64,000 nt of DNA from Catonella morbi ATCC 51271 (GTDB taxonomy: Bacteria > Bacillota > Clostridia > Lachnospirales > Lachnospiraceae), in NCBI RefSeq assembly GCF_000160035.2, contig NZ_KI535370.1:347697-411696 (forward strand), read 5' to 3'. The notes under the pieces were generated by a model, which did no database searches, was not told the origin of the DNA, and saw only the letters and a program-made list of their open reading frames with translations. Numbering within the stretch: the stretch's first letter is position 1; every line of letters begins with the position of its first letter. Positions 1-9,272 of the stretch are shown here, in pieces. The position numbers and the translations under genes are program-made.

Positions 1-1330
1 AAAATACACCAAACTGTACCCAACGTGTAAATAACTCATCATCTCTTACCCCATTCATATGCCCACCTATATCATGGCTCCACCAGCCATATCCTATATT
101 AGACGCTGTCGAAGTGAAATATGGCTGAAAATTAAGACTTTCCCAGCTTATTACAGTATCACCTGAAAATCCTACCGGATATCTATGACTTCCCGGGCCT
201 GCATATCTTGAAAGTATGAGTCCTCTTTTACCATTCTTTTTTGCATCTATGTAATGAAAATGGTTTAATAGCCACAATGGGTCTAATCCTTTTACACCGG
301 AATTACTTCCCTGCTGCCAGTCTAACCACCAAAAATCCACCCCATCAGCTTCAAGTTTATGATGAACATACTTAAAATACCCTTCTCTGAATTTAGAATC
401 TGCTATATCAAACAGTATTGGGTCTTCATTTTTAACATCAATCTCCATAAACTCTGCAAACTCAGGATAAACATCCTCAAATGCCCTGATTCCATCTGCC
501 GGATGTACATTTAGTGTTACCTTGTAATTATTTTCATGTAGCTCCCCTAAAAATTCTTTTGGATTATCAAATAATTTTCTATTCCAAGTATAACCCGTCC
601 AGCCTGTGCCATACTTAGCATCTACTTCTGTTATATGCCAGTCCATATCCAATACAGCCACATTAAATGGAATATTTTCAGCATTAAACCTATCTATTAG
701 CGCTTTATAGCTTTCTCTGGTATATTTATAATATCTACTCCACCAATTACCCAGAGCATATCTAGGCAGAAGTGGTACACTGCCACTTAAACGATAAAAG
801 TCCTTTATTGCTGTAAGATAATCTGTGCCATATCCAAAAAAGTAAATATCCTCAGCCTCTTCATCATCCCTGTGTTCAAAACCTTTATCAGTCAGAAGCA
901 TTGAACTGCTATCATCAAGCACAGACCATAAATTCCAAGAAATTATTCCATCTCCAAGAGGAATCTCTCCATTTACTCCATCCAGAGTCCTTGCTGTACC
1001 CTTCAGACTCTCATTTGTGTCTCCATAATGCCATATCCCTGAAGTTGTAAGTGCATTTCCTGCTATATTTATCTTCAGTCCTTCTTTGCTAAAAGGTCTT
1101 TCATCATAATTTAATCTAAGATATTTCGTTATTATAGTCAGATTTTTCTCTGCAGATTCAACTCTAAACTCAAACTCATCAAACTTTCTATTTAATACTG
1201 TTTGAGTTGCTGCATCCGTAAATATATTTTTTTTACTATACTCCAACCGTATCAGCCTATCCGTCAACAGACTTATACGATAACCTTCACCTTGAATAAT
1301 CATACTCTTATCAGTTTTTATATTTTCCAT
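1..1330 (-). CDS. GH31 family glycosidase, C-terminus cut by window edge
   Basis: Alpha-glucosidase/alpha-xylosidase-type enzyme; 443 codons are visible and the gene continues past position 1. The ATG at 1330 has AAGGAG 8 nt upstream. An N-terminal beta-sandwich (about residues 1-180) is followed by the TIM barrel. FWWLDWQQG (residues 333-341) places the likely nucleophile at Asp337, and GFSGDT places the acid/base at Asp391; WWSHDIGG (416-423) is the conserved GH31 substrate-site segment. No signal peptide, so it is cytoplasmic and acts on imported oligosaccharide. It is the last visible gene of the LacI-SBP-permease-permease operon, 11 bp after the MalG-like permease. Substrate (glucose- or xylose-linked) cannot be told from sequence alone. 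Confidence 0.93.
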   Translation of the reverse strand, partial: MENIKTDKSMIIQGEGYRISLLTDRLIRLEYSKKNIFTDAATQTVLNRKFDEFEFRVESAEKNLTIITKYLRLNYDERPFSKEGLKINIAGNALTTSGIWHYGDTNESLKGTARTLDGVNGEIPLGDGIISWNLWSVLDDSSSMLLTDKGFEHRDDEEAEDIYFFGYGTDYLTAIKDFYRLSGSVPLLPRYALGNWWSRYYKYTRESYKALIDRFNAENIPFNVAVLDMDWHITEVDAKYGTGWTGYTWNRKLFDNPKEFLGELHENNYKVTLNVHPADGIRAFEDVYPEFAEFMEIDVKNEDPILFDIADSKFREGYFKYVHHKLEADGVDFWWLDWQQGSNSGVKGLDPLWLLNHFHYIDAKKNGKRGLILSRYAGPGSHRYPVGFSGDTVISWESLNFQPYFTSTASNIGYGWWSHDIGGHMNGVRDDELFTRWVQFGVF

Positions 1331-1341
1331 TCTAATTCTCC

Positions 1342-2181
1342 TTATCCTTTAATACCTGAGGTAGCAATTGATGCCTGAACCTGCTCCTGCGCTATTACAT
1401 ATAATATAATTCCAGGCAATATTACAACCGTCAATGCCGCAAATAACCTTGTATAATTATAAGAAAATGCCTCTGTAAAGAACTGTAGCGCCAGAGGCAA
1501 GGTTCTTGTCAGATCTGACGACGTTAAAATTGAAGCATAAAAATATTCATTCCAGTTTCCTAAAAACATCAGTATTCCTGCTGTAGCCAGCCCACCTTTA
1601 GCCAAAGGAAGGTTAATCTTAAAAAATACAGTAAAAAAATTTGCTCCTTCTATGACTGCAGCTTCATCCAGAGATTTCGGAACAGACATAAATGCAGGTT
1701 TTAAAATAAATATTGATATTGCGAGTCCCATAGACATATAAACCAAAGCTACACCCCAAATATTATCATATAAATTAAGCTTAGTTACCAGTGAAAACAA
1801 CGGTTGTGCCTTAGACTGCACCGGAACTAGAAGTGTTATTGTATATAATATAAAAATGATATTTTTTCCTGGAAATTCATATTTTGCAAGGACATAACTT
1901 CCCATAGCAAAAAAAACAAGTGCTATTACAGTTGAGCTTACCGAAATTAAAGTTGAATTCACAAAATATCTAAAAAAATTATATTTTGAAAATATATAAG
2001 CAAATGCATCAAAACTTATACTCGTAGGAAGCGAAAATGGACTCGAAAGTATCTGAGCATTTGTTTTAAAGGCTGACATAACTACCCATATTATTGGGAA
2101 TATCGAAATTATTATCGTAAACAGTAATAACGCATAAATAAATGTTTTAGAGAGAAGCTTCTTTATATTTTCTATCATCAT
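1342..2181 (-). CDS. CUT1 sugar ABC transporter permease (MalG-like)
   Basis: Inner-membrane permease of a carbohydrate importer, 279 aa with about six membrane helices. The cytoplasmic EAA loop that docks the ATPase is visible as EAAVIEGANFFTVFFKINLP near residues 172-191. The ATG follows GGGAGG. It lies 9 bp downstream of the MalF-like permease and 11 bp upstream of the GH31 gene. No ATPase gene is present in the operon; family knowledge says such CUT1 systems borrow a shared MsmK/UgpC ATPase, and one is encoded at 41.3-42.5 kb. Confidence 0.93.
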   Translation of the reverse strand: MMIENIKKLLSKTFIYALLLFTIIISIFPIIWVVMSAFKTNAQILSSPFSLPTSISFDAFAYIFSKYNFFRYFVNSTLISVSSTVIALVFFAMGSYVLAKYEFPGKNIIFILYTITLLVPVQSKAQPLFSLVTKLNLYDNIWGVALVYMSMGLAISIFILKPAFMSVPKSLDEAAVIEGANFFTVFFKINLPLAKGGLATAGILMFLGNWNEYFYASILTSSDLTRTLPLALQFFTEAFSYNYTRLFAALTVVILPGIILYVIAQEQVQASIATSGIKG

Positions 2182-2190
2182 TTTCCCTCC

Positions 2191-3087
2191 CTAATATACC
2201 CTTTCATTCATTCTGAACAACTTATTTATTATCCATAATACCAAAAGTCCCAGTATGAACATTATCACTCCATTTGCATTGGCATAACCATATTTTAGAT
2301 CAAGTACAGACTTTACAAGTATTATAGGAAGATTCATTGTATCATCTCCCGGTCCACCTGCTGTAGTAAGGGCAATTTGTTCATACATTGCAACTCTTGC
2401 TGTAACTGATGCAATTATAGAGGTTCCTATTGCATTTCGGCATAATGGAAGCTGTATGTGCCTTACAATCTGGAGATTTGAAGCTCCATCAACTCTTGAA
2501 GCTTCAAAAAGCTCAGACGGAATTGCAAATAGGTCATTTAAAACTATAAGTGTTACAATGACTGCATAAAATAACCATGTAAGAGTTACGGCTATAAATG
2601 CAAATGGTGATTTATAGAACCATTGTATATGAAAATCCGGATTAAATTTTCTTACAAGATTGTTTATCATACCCATGTCATCATTAAATATAAATCTATA
2701 TATCATAGCCCAGGCGGCTGCACTTATTACATTTGGTATCATAAATACTGCTCTTGTAAATTTCCAGCCAAATGGCTTTTTAAATATCGCAAATGCTACA
2801 AGCACTCCAAAACCAACATGAAAAATTGTAGCAATAATAGCCCATATTAAAAGATTTTTCAATGAACCTTTAAAGGCAGCATTATTAAATAGCCGGATAT
2901 AATTTTCTAAACCGATAAACTTTGGTTTGTTAAATCCATCCCATTTTGTAAATGAGGTATATATCACAGTAAATATCGGCTGTATATAAAACGTTGCAAA
3001 AATTATAAATGATGGGAGCAAAAAAAGATATATCCATTTATAATTTTTTCGTTCAAGTTTACTTATATGTGGTTTAATAATCTTCAT
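2191..3087 (-). CDS. CUT1 sugar ABC transporter permease (MalF-like)
   Basis: 298 aa inner-membrane permease, partner of the MalG-like protein. It starts with a cytoplasmic basic segment, then six helices; the EAA loop reads EASRVDGASNLQIVRHIQLP in the second half. The ATG has AGGAG 7-8 nt upstream. An 84 bp gap holding a terminator-like hairpin separates it from the solute-binding protein gene, an arrangement that normally gives more binding protein than permease. Confidence 0.93.
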   Translation of the reverse strand: MKIIKPHISKLERKNYKWIYLFLLPSFIIFATFYIQPIFTVIYTSFTKWDGFNKPKFIGLENYIRLFNNAAFKGSLKNLLIWAIIATIFHVGFGVLVAFAIFKKPFGWKFTRAVFMIPNVISAAAWAMIYRFIFNDDMGMINNLVRKFNPDFHIQWFYKSPFAFIAVTLTWLFYAVIVTLIVLNDLFAIPSELFEASRVDGASNLQIVRHIQLPLCRNAIGTSIIASVTARVAMYEQIALTTAGGPGDDTMNLPIILVKSVLDLKYGYANANGVIMFILGLLVLWIINKLFRMNERVY

Positions 3088-3112
3088 TTTTGTCTCCTGT
3101 CAAACTTACTGT

Positions 3113-3159
3113 ATAAAAAATTTAAGCTCCCAGGAGCAAATGCTAAAGGGAGCATAAAT
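3113..3159 (-). terminator. Attenuating terminator between binding protein and permease genes
   Basis: Read on the minus strand, a 12-bp stem with one mismatch (arms 3148-3159 and 3120-3131, core GCTCCC/GGGAGC) is followed by six T. It sits inside the operon right after the SBP gene, so partial read-through would tune permease level. Confidence 0.75.
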
Positions 3160-3171
3160 TTATACCTTTAA

Positions 3172-4542
3172 TTACTGTTTTGCCTCCTCAGCCTTCTTTG
3201 TAAGCTCTGCACAGAATTCTTCCGGAGTGAGCGTATTGTCTATTAATTTTGGGAGAAGTTTTCCAAATTCCGTCTCAGATATTGATGCAGGGAAAATATC
3301 TCCGGTTGTTGCTACATATTTTGTGTTTTCATTCATACTCTGATCAAGCTGATAAAGTATACGATTTTCTTTAAGTTTATTAAGAAAATCTTCACTATGC
3401 TTGATATTAGGTGTGTTTCCACCTTCTGCAAGAATAAATGCTTCCATTTCTTCCTTAGAACATCTGAATGTTAAAAATGCCTTTGCAGCTTCTTTCTGCT
3501 CATCACTTGCTGCATTAGATATCCAGAACTCACCATAGCCCCTTGGATTAGCCAAGGCCACATTCCCCGGATAAATTGTGGTCTTTACATTTTTGCCATC
3601 AAAGCCATTACTCCATTTATCCTTTGCATCCTCATTAAATTCAGAGGCCATCCATGATCCGTTACAGATAACCGCAGCATTATTACTCATAAATGCGTTG
3701 GCAGCATCGGCATAAGCTGCTCCAACAGTATTGCTTGATGCATATTTTTGTAAGAACTCTTTTAGTTTGGTTACTGCATTTATCATAATAGGATTGTTAT
3801 AATCCCATACTTTATCAGCAGTATTATTATTAATAAAATCTACTCCACCTTCCTCATTTGCAATAATTGCAGCCAACATGAGAGCAGATGTCCAGGCATT
3901 TTCAGCAGTCATAAAAGCCATCTTATTTTCACCGAGGCTCTTCATAAACTCATCTATACTCATGTCCCTTATATCTTTTTCAGGCTTATAAAGAGCTTCA
4001 TTATAATACAGTCCAATAGGTCTTATAACAGTAAGTGGTACACAAATAAGTTTACCATCTACCGTACAGAACTCTCTAGATTCTTTTATCCATTGTGCTG
4101 ATATCTCAGGGTTTTGGTTTGCATATTCAGTAAGATCATACGCCATATCATTCTCAAGAATAGCCTGTTTAAACCACTGTGTGTCTATACCACCGGAGCC
4201 TGGAGCATGTATAATTGTTGGTAATTTATTCTGAGCTGCAAGCTGTTTTATCTTCTCAGCATAAGAATCCTGAACTACTTCTTCTACAGTTATCTTATAC
4301 TTTCCTTCATATTTTTTATTAAACCTTTCTATTTGAGGCAAAAAGAAAACCGCCCCAACATTCTCACCTGCCAGAAAGGTAGGAAGTTTCAGTTCAACCA
4401 CTTCCTGTGTCGCAGCTCCATCAGAAGTCTTTTGTCCAGACTCTGCACTCTTAGGTTTGCCACTATTACTACCTCCACACGCAATTAGTGAGAAGGCAGT
4501 TACCATTGCCATTCCAAGTGCCATAATTTTTTTAACTTTCAT
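3172..4542 (-). CDS. Extracellular sugar-binding lipoprotein (SBP family 1)
   Basis: 456 aa. The signal peptide ends in the lipobox LIAC with the lipidated cysteine at residue 22, followed by a Gly/Ser-rich linker, so it is anchored outside the membrane. The rest is a MalE/UgpB-type two-lobe binding fold with a typical C-terminal tail. The ATG has a near-perfect AAGGAGGAG site. It is the first structural gene after the LacI gene and feeds the two permeases; the ligand is probably an oligosaccharide cleaved by the GH31 enzyme. The ligand identity is inference. Confidence 0.93.
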   Translation of the reverse strand: MKVKKIMALGMAMVTAFSLIACGGSNSGKPKSAESGQKTSDGAATQEVVELKLPTFLAGENVGAVFFLPQIERFNKKYEGKYKITVEEVVQDSYAEKIKQLAAQNKLPTIIHAPGSGGIDTQWFKQAILENDMAYDLTEYANQNPEISAQWIKESREFCTVDGKLICVPLTVIRPIGLYYNEALYKPEKDIRDMSIDEFMKSLGENKMAFMTAENAWTSALMLAAIIANEEGGVDFINNNTADKVWDYNNPIMINAVTKLKEFLQKYASSNTVGAAYADAANAFMSNNAAVICNGSWMASEFNEDAKDKWSNGFDGKNVKTTIYPGNVALANPRGYGEFWISNAASDEQKEAAKAFLTFRCSKEEMEAFILAEGGNTPNIKHSEDFLNKLKENRILYQLDQSMNENTKYVATTGDIFPASISETEFGKLLPKLIDNTLTPEEFCAELTKKAEEAKQ

Positions 4543-4625
4543 ATCTCTCCTCCTTAAAATATATTTGCTGAATCACTTTATTTAATGATTCTGTTTTAAA
4601 ATTTCTTTACTTTTAATAATAGTAT

Positions 4626-5630
4626 CTATTCACCATTAATAAGGCTGTGTTCAATGTATACCGTACCGGGATTCTTACCATTTTTAATTATATCCATGAG
4701 TAATCTCATACCTTCATATCCTTTTTTTATGATATTCTGATCTATAGTTGGTATCTTAGGTTTTATATAGTTTAATAATTGTATACCGTCAAAACCTGTA
4801 ACAAAAAAGTCTTCTCCTACTCTATAACTCAATTCTTCTATACATCTTACTGTAGCTATTGCCATAAGATCACTCATACATATAAAAGTTCTTCCTCTAC
4901 TCTTTCCGTATTTTCCTATATATTCCCGAACAGTAGTATAAGCTAACTCTTCGTCATACTTGCAGTCTAATATATCAATATTATCTTTTGATATAGATTT
5001 TTCTTTTACTGCTGTCTTAAACCCTTTATAGCGGTCTATAGTAACTTCTGCCTCATCCTTTCCTTTTACCAAAACCAGTTTTTTATATCCCTTTTCTATA
5101 GCATATAAAGTTATTTCTTTGAACGCTTTTACGTCATCCGTAAGCACAGATGCTGCCATATTCCCTTCAAGCCTAATATCTATACCAACACAAGGTATCT
5201 CATTATTTTTGACTTCTTCAATATATTTGTCTCCCAGCTTAAGACCTGTTAAAATTACTCCAGACAAACTGTATTGCTCACAAAAATCTTTTAGGCTTAA
5301 TTGTCTTTGAATTTCTGATGAAATTCCATACATTGCTATCATCATATCTTTTCCTTGAATATATGAATTCAAGCCTTTCAGCACATTTCCTGTAAACTCA
5401 TCCATAGGACTGTTGGAACCAAGTCCTGATATTAGTATTGCAACATTTTCTTTTTTCTTTAACGAAAGATTTCTTGCGCTCTGGCTAGGCCTATAACCTA
5501 GCTTAGATGCCATATCCATTATCCGCTTTCTTGTATCTTCATTAACATCGTCATAACCATTCAAGGCTCTAGACACTGTGCTGACAGAGACCCCTGCCTC
5601 TTTTGCTACATCTCTGATAGATATCAACAC
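4626..5630 (-). CDS. LacI-family transcriptional repressor
   Basis: 334 aa. The N-terminal helix-turn-helix reads IRDVAKEAGVSVSTVSRALNG (residues 5-25), followed by the hinge with the RPSQSARNL helix and a periplasmic-binding-protein-like sensor domain. The start is GTG at 5630 with AGGAG 6 nt upstream; TTG at 5627 is an alternative. It precedes the sugar importer operon in the same direction. A perfect CG-centred palindrome lies at its own transcription start, indicating autoregulation and probably control of the whole operon. The effector is probably the transported sugar. Confidence 0.95.
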   Translation of the reverse strand: MLISIRDVAKEAGVSVSTVSRALNGYDDVNEDTRKRIMDMASKLGYRPSQSARNLSLKKKENVAILISGLGSNSPMDEFTGNVLKGLNSYIQGKDMMIAMYGISSEIQRQLSLKDFCEQYSLSGVILTGLKLGDKYIEEVKNNEIPCVGIDIRLEGNMAASVLTDDVKAFKEITLYAIEKGYKKLVLVKGKDEAEVTIDRYKGFKTAVKEKSISKDNIDILDCKYDEELAYTTVREYIGKYGKSRGRTFICMSDLMAIATVRCIEELSYRVGEDFFVTGFDGIQLLNYIKPKIPTIDQNIIKKGYEGMRLLMDIIKNGKNPGTVYIEHSLINGE

Positions 5631-5651
5631 TAATCACTCCTACTTTATTTT

Positions 5652-5701
5652 CAAAAACGTTTTTGTAAATTTATAATACAATATTTTTATATTATGGTCA
5701 A
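5652..5701 (-). promoter_or_regulatory. LacI-gene promoter with 14-bp operator
   Basis: On the minus strand TTGACC (5701-5696), a 17-bp spacer and TATTAT (5678-5673) form a sigma-A promoter. The perfect palindrome CAAAAACGTTTTTG (5652-5665) covers the expected start site. CG-centred palindromes of this form are typical LacI-family operators. Confidence 0.8.
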
Positions 5702-5832
5702 TATATTTTTATTATACATCATATTTTTGGATATTTTGCCATTTTTAATTCATATTTTTTAGTGAAAATGCATAAAAGTTTTTTAGTAGTTTCACTGAGA
5801 CCGAACATCCATTCAAAGCTATGATATCAGCA

Positions 5833-5979
5833 AAAATCTCTTATAAAAACGTGTGTGCTTGCACACACGTCGTGCGCGAACTGTGCCACAGGGCAAACTT
5901 CCCTACCACTAGCTGCGCATCCCTCGGAGAGATTTTAATTTAATAGGAAATTTCGAAGAAATTTCCTATTAAATTAAAA
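5833..5979. repeat. Structured palindromic intergenic element
   Basis: A nested set of inverted repeats in a 404-base gap. Outer arms are AAAATCTCT (5833-5841) and AGAGATTTT (5928-5936). Inside is a perfect 10-bp hairpin with a 2-nt loop (5849-5858/5861-5870), then TGTGCCACA and GGG-N7-CCC mini-hairpins. It is followed by a perfect 22-bp stem with a GAA loop (5933-5954/5958-5979). No reading frame fits it. It looks like a mobile-repeat (MITE or BIME-like) or structured RNA; which one is not decidable here. Confidence 0.6.
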
Positions 5980-6006
5980 AGGCAAGTGATACAACACTCG
6001 CCTTTT
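5971..6006 (-). terminator. Rho-independent terminator of the GH-A-like gene
   Basis: On the minus strand GGCGAGTG pairs with CACTTGCC (5995-6002/5981-5988, one G-U pair) and is followed by TTTTTAATTT. It lies 30 bp after the stop codon of the secreted glycosidase-like gene. Confidence 0.85.
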
Positions 6007-6034
6007 ATCTTTATTATTTATTTTCTTTACTAAG

Positions 6035-6931
6035 TTATTGAATTTTTGTATCCATCTGCTTAAAAGCATCATAAACCGCTTTATAGACTTTATTGTTTTT
6101 CATCGGAATGCAGTCCAATACATAATTCCACCAAAAATAGCCACCTATGTAGTTTTTTGTGTATTTCGGCATTGAATAGTATTGGTTAAACATCTTTATC
6201 TTACTCTTATCTGTTGCAGTTTTGGCAGTATTCCCACACTCTCCTATACCTATCTTTGATTTCGGAAAAAGCTTTCCGAATTTGTTAAATACGCTTTTCC
6301 AATCCGGCTCGTAACCTTCGTTATCATCCTCATAGTAACTTATAAAAGCATAATCCAGATTCTTCCTTAATTTTTTGGGTATATATGTCTTTATCCATTT
6401 CATCATATCTCTTTGATAATCCGGGTTTTCATAGTAAAAGGTTACTGCCGTCTTCCCACCTTTAGCCTTAATTACATCATATACCGCCATAATCTTGTCT
6501 GCAACCAGGGAATTGTCCTGCTTTATCCATTCTTCGCCGTTTACTTCATTTCCTATTTCCCAAATATCCACATATTTACCCAGATATTTATATGAATCCT
6601 TAAATCGTTTCTTATAGCTGTCAACATCTTCATACAGGTTCATTTCATAGGAATCTACAGGCTCTGCCATAACGTCTGCTATCTTGTGTATTTCCTTAAA
6701 TATTTTAACATATTCCTTCGGCTCAGTATCCTTTGACATTACTATCCTTGCAGTCGGTCTTGTTTTTAGTTTTTTCAGGGATGAAACAACTTCTTTAAGC
6801 GAAACTCTCTCATACCAGCTATCGTCTATAGTTAAACCGTATATTTTATCATTTGACTGAGCATAAGCAACTACATTAAATGATGAAATTGCAAAAATTA
6901 CAAAGACTGTTAAGATAAATTTTAATCTCAT
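6035..6931 (-). CDS. Secreted glycoside hydrolase-like protein (clan GH-A TIM barrel)
   Basis: 298 aa from the ATG at 6931, chosen because AGGAGG lies 6-7 nt upstream and the protein then starts with a clear signal peptide (MRLKFILTVFVIFAISS, cleavage after about AYA). The mature part has the clan GH-A pattern: WEIGNEVNGEEW with the Asn-Glu acid/base pair, and GIGECGN with a candidate nucleophile Glu near the C-terminus, plus a late FWWNYVLD segment. At roughly 275 mature residues it is a bare barrel with no binding module or anchor. It has its own terminator and no operon partner. The exact GH family and substrate are not recognised. Confidence 0.75.
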   Translation of the reverse strand: MRLKFILTVFVIFAISSFNVVAYAQSNDKIYGLTIDDSWYERVSLKEVVSSLKKLKTRPTARIVMSKDTEPKEYVKIFKEIHKIADVMAEPVDSYEMNLYEDVDSYKKRFKDSYKYLGKYVDIWEIGNEVNGEEWIKQDNSLVADKIMAVYDVIKAKGGKTAVTFYYENPDYQRDMMKWIKTYIPKKLRKNLDYAFISYYEDDNEGYEPDWKSVFNKFGKLFPKSKIGIGECGNTAKTATDKSKIKMFNQYYSMPKYTKNYIGGYFWWNYVLDCIPMKNNKVYKAVYDAFKQMDTKIQ

Positions 6932-7161
6932 TTCCTGTCCTCCTGTTAAAGTGCATATAAATTTCGAGTTTTCTGCCCGGAATGTCGCGTTTTTTACACC
7001 CACTTCTTTTTTACCACATTTTATAAAGTTATTCAATCATTTCTCAACCTAATGATACAGTGTCAAAATATAAAAAGGGATATTTTGCTTTTACGCTGAA
7101 GATTATACAACTCCTATGAAGGGTATACGAATGGATTATGGACATTAATAAAAGATATATA

Positions 7162-8604
7162 TCATAATTGAACGTTCAAAAATTTTACAATCTCCTCTTC
7201 GTTCCCTCTAACATTGATTTTTCTGTGTCCATTCTGTGACATAAGGTAAGCCGTATTACAGGTTTTAAATAACAATTCCAAATCATGTGTAATAAGAATA
7301 ACCGGAGTTGTCTTTGTTCTTTCCTCTATAATAGATGAAACCTGTGACATCCTTTTATAATCAAGTCCTGCAGTCGGTTCATCCAAGATTATAAGTTTTG
7401 ATTCTTTCAACATGGAGATGAGGAGTGCAAGTCTCTGCTTTTCTCCACCTGACAGGTCATGCGGGTTCATTGTTCTTTTATCCCATAATTCAAGATGAAT
7501 TAAGTATTTTTTTACCTTATCCAAATATTCTCTGTCTGCTTCTTTTTCTCTCGGTATCAGTTCTTTTTCAACTGTTTCATAAAAGAACATATTTCTGCAG
7601 TTTTGTAAGCTTGCAGCAGTATATCTGAGTCTTTCCCTGTCTGATATCGCGTAAGATACTTCACCTCTTTTAATAGGCAAAAGCCCCATCAGCTCTTTGG
7701 CCATAGTGGTTTTACCTATTCCATTCTCACCTATTACCGCCATACACTCTCCTCTGTTTAAGGAGAATTCTGCTAAATCATTAAGTTTATAGCTTTTATT
7801 CTTAACCGACAGGTCATTTACCCTTACAAGGACTTCTTCACCTGCTTCGGCTGCTTCACTTGTAAGTTCCGAATAGTCAAAGCACCTGAGCATGTTCTCT
7901 TTTCGAATACTCTCATTCAAATCTTCAGGTAAAAATATATTTTCAAGATGTCCTGCTTTAAGAAGAATAAGCCTATCAATTATATCTTTCAGGTAGAATA
8001 GCCTATGTTCTGCTATAATAATGGTTTTACCCTGTTCTTTAAGTTTCTTCAGTACGCTTCTCATATCTTCGATTGAAGTAAAATCTAAATTTGCAGTCGG
8101 CTCATCAAGTATGATTATATCACTGTCATACACCAAAGTTGAAGCAATCGCTACCTTTTGTTTTTGTCCTCCGGAAAGCTCTCTTAATTTTCTCCCTTTA
8201 AGCGATACTATATCAAGCTGTTCCATGGCAGAATTCACCCGTTCAAGCAAAACAGAACGCTCTAATCCCGTATTTTCACCAACCAACGCTATTTCGTTTT
8301 CAACTTCATTTGAGAAAAACTGATCATCGGGATTTTGAAATACATTACCGATATATTTGGCAAGCTCTCCAGCTTTATATTCAACTGTCGATTTGCCTAA
8401 GATCTTTATTTCTCCTGTCAGCTTCCCCTCGTAAACTTGCGGAATCAAACCATTAAGCAGTCTGATCAATGTAGTTTTTCCCGAGCCCGAAAGACCTGCT
8501 ATAACTACTGTCTCTCCCTTTTCAACAGTAAAATTCACATTCTCCAAAATAATTTTATCAGCATAAGAGAATCTGTTTATACTTATTTCTACAACTTTTC
8601 CCAT
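7162..8604 (-). CDS. ECF transporter double ATPase (EcfA1-EcfA2 fusion)
   Basis: 480 aa with two ABC domains in one chain. Domain 1 has Walker A GLSGSGKTT (about 35-43), signature LSGGQKQKVAIAS and Walker B IIILDEPTANLD. Domain 2 has Walker A GENGIGKTT, signature LSGGEKQRLALL and IILDEPTAGLD. It drives uptake by the membrane T and S units encoded directly upstream; its start overlaps the ecfT end by 16 bp, indicating translational coupling. In most ECF systems the two ATPases are separate genes; the fused YkoD-like form is typical of dedicated (group I) ECF transporters. Confidence 0.93.
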   Translation of the reverse strand: MGKVVEISINRFSYADKIILENVNFTVEKGETVVIAGLSGSGKTTLIRLLNGLIPQVYEGKLTGEIKILGKSTVEYKAGELAKYIGNVFQNPDDQFFSNEVENEIALVGENTGLERSVLLERVNSAMEQLDIVSLKGRKLRELSGGQKQKVAIASTLVYDSDIIILDEPTANLDFTSIEDMRSVLKKLKEQGKTIIIAEHRLFYLKDIIDRLILLKAGHLENIFLPEDLNESIRKENMLRCFDYSELTSEAAEAGEEVLVRVNDLSVKNKSYKLNDLAEFSLNRGECMAVIGENGIGKTTMAKELMGLLPIKRGEVSYAISDRERLRYTAASLQNCRNMFFYETVEKELIPREKEADREYLDKVKKYLIHLELWDKRTMNPHDLSGGEKQRLALLISMLKESKLIILDEPTAGLDYKRMSQVSSIIEERTKTTPVILITHDLELLFKTCNTAYLMSQNGHRKINVRGNEEEIVKFLNVQL

Positions 8605-9272
8605 ACCGTTATCCCTATAAACACCATTCCTGCCATAATAACTGCATAATCACGCCATGTTAACGATAAGTCAATATACGAAGTTTTCTCACAATCAAAT
8701 TCGATTCCTTTTGTTATCAGCGAACAGGTTAAAATATTAGCTGTGTCAAATGCTTTGTAAATCAGGGGGACCAGATACATTTCAAAGCTTTGCAACGGTT
8801 TTAGTATATTGAAAGAAATATTTCTAACCTTTAACCCTTCCTTGATTTCCTTTAGATAATTTCTGTATTCAGGTATGAATCGAATAAATATTGACACTCC
8901 CACACAGAGATTGTTCGGAAGTTTAAGTTTTCTCAGTGAGGCTATGATTTCCGAAGTATTAAATTCTGTTATAATACCTACTAAAATCCACAGAGGAAAC
9001 AGCTTAACCACAATAAGAGCCATTGTATAAACAGAACCTATCCAACCACTCAAGGTCAAAAAGTTCATTATCCTGATTAGAGCAAACAATAACATATATG
9101 CAGTAATAAAAGAAAACGTTTTCTTTCTGTTTACAAAAAAAAGTAATATAAAACTGAATAAAGTCATAACCCAATATACAAGCATCTCACTAAAAAATAA
9201 GATACTTGTATATATAATCATAAGAACTCCTATTGTTATTGGTTTTAAGAACAGGCGATTTTCAAAATTCAT
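8589..9272 (-). CDS. ECF transporter transmembrane component EcfT
   Basis: 227 aa, five to six membrane helices. The coupling region before the C-terminus includes a cytoplasmic stretch (LKEIKEGLKVRNISF and the following AFDTANILTCSLITKGIEF) matching the CbiQ/EcfT coupling helices that contact the ATPases. It overlaps the ATPase gene by 16 bp and its ATG overlaps the S-component stop. Inside the coding region, 9109-9126 is a perfect 18-bp CG-centred palindrome of the catabolite-repressor type; its role is unknown. Confidence 0.88.
   Translation of the reverse strand: MNFENRLFLKPITIGVLMIIYTSILFFSEMLVYWVMTLFSFILLFFVNRKKTFSFITAYMLLFALIRIMNFLTLSGWIGSVYTMALIVVKLFPLWILVGIITEFNTSEIIASLRKLKLPNNLCVGVSIFIRFIPEYRNYLKEIKEGLKVRNISFNILKPLQSFEMYLVPLIYKAFDTANILTCSLITKGIEFDCEKTSYIDLSLTWRDYAVIMAGMVFIGITVWEKL

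Noticed and set aside
8021..8323. 100-codon plus-strand frame opposite the ECF ATPase
   Set aside because: Mirror of the ABC signature and Walker B coding region; no ribosome site.
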